A stretch of 30,538 bases of DNA from Planctomycetota bacterium (lineage in GTDB: Bacteria > Planctomycetota > Phycisphaerae > UBA1845), in assembly GCA_024278775.1 (NCBI GenBank), contig JAJRSP010000172.1, positions 1-30,538 on the forward strand. The letters run 5' to 3'. The translations under genes were made by a program, and so were the position numbers. Shown in pieces: positions 25,262 through 30,538 of this stretch (position 1 is the stretch's first letter; each line of letters begins with the position of its first letter). Below the pieces are notes generated by a model that was not told the origin of the DNA, searched no databases, and worked only from the letters and a program-made list of their open reading frames with translations.

Positions 25262-26449
25262 ATGAAATACGCGGTGATATTGCTGGATGGGGCGGCCGAC
25301 GAACCCGTCGAACTGCTCGATGGAAAGACCCCACTCGACGCCGCGCGCACTCCGCAGATGGATTGGGTCGCGATGAACGGCCGCCAGGGCTGTGTGCGGA
25401 CCGTCCCGGACGGTTATCTTCCCGGTAGCGACGTGGCCACCCTTTCCCTGCTCGGCTACGACGTACGGACGGACTACCAGGGTCGCGCGCCACTCGAAGC
25501 CGCCGCCCAAAACCTGAGCGCCAGACCGGGAGAGCTGATCTTTCGCTGCAACTTCGTCACCATCGTGAACGGCACGATGGCGGACTTTACGGCCGGTCAC
25601 ATCGGTACGAAAGAAAGCCAAGAGCTTATCGACGCGCTGAACAACACGATCGGCAATGACTCGTGCCGCTTTCATGCCGGGGTGTCCTATCGCAACCTGC
25701 TGATCGCGAGGCCTCCGAAAGACCTGAACGCAAAGTGTACACCGCCACACGACATTCCGGACCAACCGATCGCGAAATACCTGCCCAAGGGCCCCGGAGC
25801 AACGTGGCTTCAAACGATCATGGAACGGGCGCGCGACGTACTCTGCGCACATGACATCAACCTCGTGCGCACCGACCTCGGCGACAACCCTGTCAGTGAT
25901 ATCTGGCTCTGGGGTTACGGCAAGCCGATGGCGCTGCAACGGTTTGAGGATCGTTTCGGTGTGCGGGCCGCCTGCATCGCGGGGGTCGATCTGATTTTCG
26001 GAATCGCCAAGACCATCGGCATGGAGGTGATCTCCGTCGACGGTGCCACCGGCTACCTCGACACAGACTACGCCGCCAAAGGGCGGGCGGCCGCCAAAGC
26101 ACTTGATGACTATGACCTCGTGGTGGTTCACATAGAAGCACCGGATGAAGCCGGCCACCTTGGCGATGTCGAGGCTAAAGTGACGGCCATCGAACGGGTT
26201 GATGAACACGTCGTCGGGCCCGTGCTCGAAAAACTGCGATCGTTTGAGGAGTGGAAGCTGCTCATCGCACCGGATCATCCCACCCCGGTGGAAAAACGCA
26301 CGCACACCGCCGACCCACCGCCGTTTTGCCTGGCCGGTCCCTCCGTCCCATCCCTGCTCCAAAAACCATTCTCCGAATCGGCCGCCCGGACGAGTGATCT
26401 CCAGATCGACCCGGGCTACGAGCTGATGGAGTTTTTCCTCAAGGCGTAG
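25262..26449 (+). CDS. apgM: Cofactor-independent phosphoglycerate mutase, archaeal-type (ApgM family)
   Basis: Interconverts 3- and 2-phosphoglycerate in glycolysis and gluconeogenesis through a phosphoserine and two metal ions. The protein has 395 residues, as usual for ApgM. The alkaline-phosphatase-superfamily metal sites are visible: VILLDGAAD (5-13), the catalytic serine S56 in PGSDVATLSLLGYD, HIEAPDEAGHLGD (290-302) and APDHPTPVEKRTHTADPPPF (336-355). MKYAVILLDG is the family's normal beginning, so the ATG at 25262 (GAGGGA close upstream) is chosen over the open frame from 25190. Some homologues are annotated as homoserine kinase-like; the conserved metal motifs support mutase. Divergent from the giant secreted protein gene; glyA follows 147 bases downstream. 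Confidence 0.92.
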   Translation: MKYAVILLDGAADEPVELLDGKTPLDAARTPQMDWVAMNGRQGCVRTVPDGYLPGSDVATLSLLGYDVRTDYQGRAPLEAAAQNLSARPGELIFRCNFVTIVNGTMADFTAGHIGTKESQELIDALNNTIGNDSCRFHAGVSYRNLLIARPPKDLNAKCTPPHDIPDQPIAKYLPKGPGATWLQTIMERARDVLCAHDINLVRTDLGDNPVSDIWLWGYGKPMALQRFEDRFGVRAACIAGVDLIFGIAKTIGMEVISVDGATGYLDTDYAAKGRAAAKALDDYDLVVVHIEAPDEAGHLGDVEAKVTAIERVDEHVVGPVLEKLRSFEEWKLLIAPDHPTPVEKRTHTADPPPFCLAGPSVPSLLQKPFSESAARTSDLQIDPGYELMEFFLKA

Positions 26450-26596
26450 CGAACCGCGCCGCCCTTGTCGAAAAATGTGGGAGGAGCCGTCACGACCCAG
26501 GAATCAGCGACCCCGTTTGCGTCGACCGCAGGGCAAGGTTACTTTGCGTGTACCGCCACTGGCGCGGAACCGTACGAAACGTAATGAGGAGTCATG

Positions 26597-27856
26597 ATGA
26601 CCGTCGCATCGAAAACGAGTTTTGAGGCTATCGCTGAGACCGACCCCGAAATCCTCCCCATCATGGAGGCCGAGGTCCGTCGTCAGCAGGAGACGCTCGA
26701 GCTAATTGCTTCCGAAAATCACGTATCCCGCGCCGTGCTCGAAGCACTCGGCTCGGTGTTCACGAACAAATACGCAGAGGGCTACCCCGGCAAGCGATAC
26801 TACGGCGGCTGCACCAATATGGACTCGGTGGAGACCCTGGCCCGCGATCGTGCGAAAAAGCTCTTCGGCTGCGACCACGTCAATGTGCAACCCCACTCCG
26901 GCAGTCAGGCAAACGCGGCCGTCTATCTCGCCGCACTCAAACCGGGTGACACGATCCTGTCGCTCGATCTCGCTCACGGCGGGCACCTGTCGCACGGGCT
27001 GAAAGTGAACATGAGCGGGCTGCTCTATCACATTGTCAGTTACGGCGTCGATCCCGATACCGAACAGTTTGATATGGCCAAGGTCCGGCAACTGGCCCAG
27101 GAGCACAAACCGAAGCTGATCCTCTCTGGTGCGTCGGCCTATCCGCGAACCATTCCGTTTGATGAGTTTTCGGCCATCGCCGAGGAGGTCGGCGCGCTAC
27201 ACATGGCCGACATCGCCCACATCGCCGGGCTGGTCGCCGTCGGCTTGCACCCGACCCCGGTATCGTCGGCTGCTTTTGTCACGACGACGACCCACAAAAC
27301 ACTGCGCGGTCCGCGAGGCGGCATGATTATGTGCCAGGCCGACCACGCGAAAAAAATTGACTCGCGTATCTTCCCCGGCTCGCAGGGCGGACCACTCATG
27401 CATTGCATCGCGGCGAAGGCGATTTCATTCGCCGAGGCACTGAAACCAGCATTCAAGACGTATCAGCAGCAGATTCTCGATAACGCCAAGGCACTCGCCG
27501 AGGCACTCGTGTCGAAGGGCAACCGGTTGGTCTCCGGCGGCACAGACAACCACTTGATGCTGCTTGATCTGCGGCCGGCCTACCCGGACGTTACCGGACA
27601 GCAGGCCGAAGACTGGCTCGGCGAGGTCGGGATCATCGTCAACAAGAACATGATCCCATTCGACGAGCGCAAACCCACGCAAACCAGCGGGCTGCGACTC
27701 GGCACACCGGCGCTCACCACGCGCGGGCTCACTGAGACGCACATGGCCACGGTCGCCCATCTGATCGACCGGGTGCTCCGCGCCCAAGGTGACGCAAAAA
27801 CCGTCGACTCGGTCCGTGGCGAGGTGCGTGAACTCTGCGAACAGTTTCCACTGTGA
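26597..27856 (+). CDS. glyA: Serine hydroxymethyltransferase
   Basis: GlyA converts serine and tetrahydrofolate to glycine and 5,10-methylenetetrahydrofolate, the main source of one-carbon units. The protein has 419 residues, the usual length. Motifs are [17 protein letters not shown] (about 35-51), the substrate loop [15 protein letters not shown] (about 57-71), QPHSGSQAN (98-106), and the PLP-binding lysine K234 in [14 protein letters not shown]. Two ATG codons occur in tandem at 26594 and 26597; with GAGGAG just upstream the second has the better spacing. Its stop codon overlaps the start of the downstream lipoprotein gene by one base. I found no convincing folate or glycine riboswitch in the 147-base leader. 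Confidence 0.97.
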   Translation: MTVASKTSFEAIAETDPEILPIMEAEVRRQQETLELIASENHVSRAVLEALGSVFTNKYAEGYPGKRYYGGCTNMDSVETLARDRAKKLFGCDHVNVQPHSGSQANAAVYLAALKPGDTILSLDLAHGGHLSHGLKVNMSGLLYHIVSYGVDPDTEQFDMAKVRQLAQEHKPKLILSGASAYPRTIPFDEFSAIAEEVGALHMADIAHIAGLVAVGLHPTPVSSAAFVTTTTHKTLRGPRGGMIMCQADHAKKIDSRIFPGSQGGPLMHCIAAKAISFAEALKPAFKTYQQQILDNAKALAEALVSKGNRLVSGGTDNHLMLLDLRPAYPDVTGQQAEDWLGEVGIIVNKNMIPFDERKPTQTSGLRLGTPALTTRGLTETHMATVAHLIDRVLRAQGDAKTVDSVRGEVRELCEQFPL

Positions 27857-28602
27857 TGAGTGACGTGATCGCCGAGGAGAACTCATCGTCTAGCGCGCGA
27901 GGCGACGGCCGCCATCTTGCGACCGACGGCGTGCCGCGCAGGCTGAAGCCTGCGGCTCGGGGAATACCCGTCACCCACGGCGCAGCCTGGCGACGAACGA
28001 TCCTCGGCGGACTGTTAGCACTCGCGGCCGTCGGGTGCGCCGCACCGACCCGGTTTCATCTCGTCATGTTGGGCAGCGATCGCATCAGCGACACCGAACC
28101 GCTAATCGTGGAAGTCACCCCGGACGAATGTTTCTATTGGCTCGATGACGACGGCCGGCTGTGCCTGGCGATGCGGCGGCACGATCGGTCTTGGCGAGGC
28201 CGCGTTCACGACTACGACTTTGCGGCGTCATTCGTCTTGGACGAACCGCCAGCCGACACAGGTCGCAACTACCCGGTAAAGAATCGCACGTTTCGCAGCA
28301 AAACCAAATCGGGCTACATTCACACGCGCATGTTCTCGCGAACCGGCGTCGTAGGCGTTTGGAACTACGGCTCGGACACACTCGACGGACGCTTCCGCTT
28401 TTTCGCCAGACAGCAATCCTACTCCGTCTTTGTGGGTTGGGGCGGCGAACGGTACGTGCTGGTTGTCGGCGAGTTTTCGGCCAAGCAAGACCGCACGAGA
28501 GGCGAGGCGATTCTGCAGCGAACCGAAGTCGATGAGCTGAAGCGAGAGGCTCCGCCCCCCAAGCCCATACCCATCAACGGTCCGCCGCGAAGCCCGTCCT
28601 GA
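27856..28602 (+). CDS. Probable lipoprotein of unknown function, coupled to glyA
   Basis: From the ATG at 27856, which shares its A with the glyA stop codon (TGATG), the protein has 248 residues. A lipoprotein signal is visible as WRRTILGGLLALAAVGC, with the lipid-modified cysteine at about residue 61, so roughly 44 extra residues precede the signal core. Part of that extension (GVPRRLKPAARG) is encoded by a REP-like palindrome at 27931-27956. A GTG at 27931 within the same frame would give a more normal signal peptide. The mature part (about 187 residues) has beta-rich segments and a Pro/Lys-rich tail; no family is recognised. The Lol exporter encoded in this window could handle it if it is sorted to the outer membrane. 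Confidence 0.8.
   Translation: MSDVIAEENSSSSARGDGRHLATDGVPRRLKPAARGIPVTHGAAWRRTILGGLLALAAVGCAAPTRFHLVMLGSDRISDTEPLIVEVTPDECFYWLDDDGRLCLAMRRHDRSWRGRVHDYDFAASFVLDEPPADTGRNYPVKNRTFRSKTKSGYIHTRMFSRTGVVGVWNYGSDTLDGRFRFFARQQSYSVFVGWGGERYVLVVGEFSAKQDRTRGEAILQRTEVDELKREAPPPKPIPINGPPRSPS
27931..27956. repeat. REP-like palindrome inside the lipoprotein reading frame
   Basis: GCAGGCT-GA-AGCCTGC forms perfect 7-bp arms around a 2-base centre, extended by a C-G pair, in a context of GTGCCGCG...GGCTCGG. It matches 13523-13549 at 22 of 26 positions. Such palindromes are normally intergenic, but here the frame runs through. Confidence 0.55.
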
Positions 28603-28685
28603 CCAAGCCCGCGCACGCGACAGCCCGCTCTACAAGCAGGGTACCGCCAAGGTGTCTTGCGCGCTGATGGAACCCTCTATCCGAT

Positions 28686-30538
28686 CTACGCTTCCGCACC
28701 GATCAGGCGGCGAATGTCCTTCACCACCTGCACGGCCTGCGCGCGAAGCTCTGCCTTGCGACTGATAAGCTCCTCCTTCGCGGGATGACCGCCAAACAAC
28801 TGCACATGAAACCGCAGTGCGTTCGAAGTTCCCGAAGGGCGGATCGTCAGATGCGAGCGCCGGTCTCGATCAAAAAAGAACCGATAGCCTTCGTCGGGGA
28901 AGCCCGCCCAGTTAATCGCGTCGTATTTTCCGGTGCGATAGGCGACGGCCGACAACACCTTCATCCCGGCCAGCTCAAACGGCGCCGTCTCATGCTGAAC
29001 AAACAGTGTCTCGGCCTTGTCGAGAATACCGCGCTTCTTCGTGTAGCCGGCCAGACCTTCATACTCGCCGTCGATCGGGTCCGGCTCATAGAGCGTGATG
29101 TACAGCCCGATCTCCGGATCAAGGTAGATCTTCTCGTCGAGCAGATCGAGCAAGTTTGTGCCCTGCGCCTTCGCATACGCGGCCAACTCCGCGACGAGCA
29201 CCGCCGCAAACGTACCGTCCTTATCGCGTACGTGACCACCCGCACCAAGCGATCGCTCGTCCTTGGGCACGTCACCAAGCAACGAGAAACCGTTGCTCTG
29301 TTCGAGTGCGGCCACGTTGATACAGCGGGTTGGCGAGTCCATCGCCTGAGAAGAATGAATCGAACGGTTGCACTTCGTGTCGGCCGGGTCCAGCCGACCA
29401 TCCATGTAATCAGGCAATCGGCCACCTTGGGTGAGGCCCTCGGTATCCTTGCCCGTGTGCAGATCCCAGATCGCCCGGGTACCGGCAGCCAACTGCGCGA
29501 ACCCGACCCAGGTCGTCAACACACCAAGCCCGTACTTCCGCGCCAGACGAGGCAACAAGTCGGTCGTGGTGTGCGATAGGGTGATAAACTTCTTCTCGGC
29601 ATCGACCACCTTGCCAAACTTTTCAATCTCGAAGTTGAACCGGTACCAGAGGATCAGCGTCCACGCCTCATCGGCCGAGATAAGCGAATAATCCCGCCGT
29701 TCTCCCGTACCGGGATGGGGATAGGCCCTTCTCTGATGCTCGGGCACCTTCACGATCACGCCGCAGCGATCGGCGTCGGGATCGGTGCCGATGATCAGAT
29801 CGACCTGATCCCAGGCCTCCGGGTATTCCTCCTTAAAGGCGTTCACGGCGATGTCGGCCGCCCGCCAGTCACCCGGGTCAGGCTGCTGCTCTTTGCCCGG
29901 ATCACTGCAAAACGCGGGGAACATGCCGTCGAGCGCGTCGAGTTTCATGATGCGTTTCACGTCACGAAAGCCGACCTCGCCCAGCAAACGCGGCACGGCC
30001 TCTCGCCCGGAACCGTTGAACGCGGAGTAGCCGATGGACAGCGGGCGCGTGGCCGACGTAATCATTTCACGCCGCAACAGAAACGACTTCACATGCTCGG
30101 CGTGCATCGTGTTCATGTCGATGATCTGATCTTCCCGACCGGCGTAGACGTCGCTCGCATCGGGCCGCGGATCGGCGAGCGGCAAACCGGCATGCGCACC
30201 CGTATCAACCGTCCGAGTTTTTTCAGGGCGAACCCCGCCCAAAAACCAGAGCTTGTCTTTCGGCGCGTCGGCCAGCGCCACCGTTTTGATGTCCGAAAAC
30301 GTCATCTTGGTAATAAAATCTTCATAGAGCGCAGCGCGCTCGGCCGGATCAAACTGCGACCCGTTATGACAGGAAAGCTTGTAGCCGTTATACCGAAAAT
30401 CATTGTGGCTCGCGGAGATAAACACGCCGACGTCCGCCTTCAGGGTGGGCACGGCGTAGGTCACACTCGGATAGAGGCACGCCTCATCGAACAGGTACAC
30501 CGTATAGTCATACGCCAGGAACAGGCTCGCGATCATCC
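28686..30538 (-). CDS. Phosphohexomutase (phosphoglucomutase/phosphomannomutase family), 5' end outside window
   Basis: An alpha-D-phosphohexomutase that moves phosphate between C1 and C6 of hexoses through a phosphoserine. The open frame runs to the window edge and covers at least 616 residues; the true start lies beyond 30538, because the serine loop normally sits about 100 residues in but here is near residue 43 (ISASHNDFRYNGYKL). The metal-binding loop is GTDPDADRCGV (250-260), the sugar-recognition loop contains EQSNGFS (about 412-418) with HVRDKDGTFAAVLVAEL nearby, and the C-terminal phosphate-binding loop is RPSGTSNALRFH (566-577). Length and layout suggest the longer PGM2-like branch. 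An insertion (about 85-150) separates the serine loop from domain 2. Substrate preference (glucose, mannose or pentose) cannot be told. Convergent with the lipoprotein gene. Confidence 0.9.
   Translation of the reverse strand, partial: MIASLFLAYDYTVYLFDEACLYPSVTYAVPTLKADVGVFISASHNDFRYNGYKLSCHNGSQFDPAERAALYEDFITKMTFSDIKTVALADAPKDKLWFLGGVRPEKTRTVDTGAHAGLPLADPRPDASDVYAGREDQIIDMNTMHAEHVKSFLLRREMITSATRPLSIGYSAFNGSGREAVPRLLGEVGFRDVKRIMKLDALDGMFPAFCSDPGKEQQPDPGDWRAADIAVNAFKEEYPEAWDQVDLIIGTDPDADRCGVIVKVPEHQRRAYPHPGTGERRDYSLISADEAWTLILWYRFNFEIEKFGKVVDAEKKFITLSHTTTDLLPRLARKYGLGVLTTWVGFAQLAAGTRAIWDLHTGKDTEGLTQGGRLPDYMDGRLDPADTKCNRSIHSSQAMDSPTRCINVAALEQSNGFSLLGDVPKDERSLGAGGHVRDKDGTFAAVLVAELAAYAKAQGTNLLDLLDEKIYLDPEIGLYITLYEPDPIDGEYEGLAGYTKKRGILDKAETLFVQHETAPFELAGMKVLSAVAYRTGKYDAINWAGFPDEGYRFFFDRDRRSHLTIRPSGTSNALRFHVQLFGGHPAKEELISRKAELRAQAVQVVKDIRRLIGAEA

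Noticed and set aside
25229..26362. A 377-codon minus-strand frame
   Set aside because: It is the antisense shadow of the phosphoglycerate mutase gene, whose catalytic motifs are intact.
26450..26596. Possible folate or glycine riboswitch before glyA
   Set aside because: I could not find the conserved core of either class; the leader shows no strong stem-loops or terminator-like switch.

Overview
The window looks like a chromosomal segment of a Gram-negative bacterium with lipopolysaccharide, most likely a member of the Planctomycetota. This is an inference. It rests on two very large secreted, cysteine-rich proteins that end in dockerin-like EF-hand pairs (one with long runs of 'DCNGNGIPDECD'-type repeats), on lpxA together with a Lol-type lipoprotein exporter, and on GC-rich DNA with palindromic intergenic repeats. 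The class cannot be fixed from sequence alone. I see no rRNA, tRNA, CRISPR array, transposase or prophage gene.

Layout. Positions 230-1567 hold two small inner-membrane proteins with coiled-coil or helical-repeat tails. Positions 1751-2436 hold a MazF/PemK toxin with a ribbon-helix-helix-like antitoxin, behind a promoter that has an operator-like palindrome built into it. Positions 2616-7600 are a tightly packed minus-strand operon, lysS > lolC/E-type permease > lolD > ilvE, with gaps of 12, 9 and 23 bases. Upstream of lysS is a 240-bp element of nested inverted repeats bounded by direct repeats, then a clear Rho-independent terminator that closes the next gene. Positions 8085-12500 encode a secreted cysteine-rich protein of about 1471 residues. 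A gene-poor stretch of about 1.2 kb (12501-13729) with several stem-loops follows.

Positions 13730-15517 carry lpxA and a family 4-type uracil-DNA glycosylase on the minus strand; an alpha/beta hydrolase is divergent from them. Positions 16516-18197 hold an AraC-type regulator with a fused GyrI-like sensor domain. It is translationally coupled to a second GyrI-like protein that appears to carry an export signal. Positions 18310-21481 hold a divergent pair of envelope or glycan genes: a multi-pass GT-C (GT39-like) glycosyltransferase and a methyltransferase-GT2 fusion. Positions 21546-25019 encode a second giant secreted protein built from three tandem copies of a module of about 340 residues. 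Positions 25262-28602 run on the plus strand: archaeal-type cofactor-independent phosphoglycerate mutase, serine hydroxymethyltransferase, and a lipoprotein gene that overlaps glyA by one base. The window ends inside a phosphohexomutase gene on the minus strand whose N-terminus lies outside.

Most genes are housekeeping (tRNA charging, branched-chain amino acids, one-carbon metabolism, lower glycolysis, lipid A, DNA repair) or envelope related. The parts that deserve a second look are the two mosaic secreted proteins, the exported GyrI-like protein, the self-regulating toxin-antitoxin promoter and the structured repeat element upstream of lysS.
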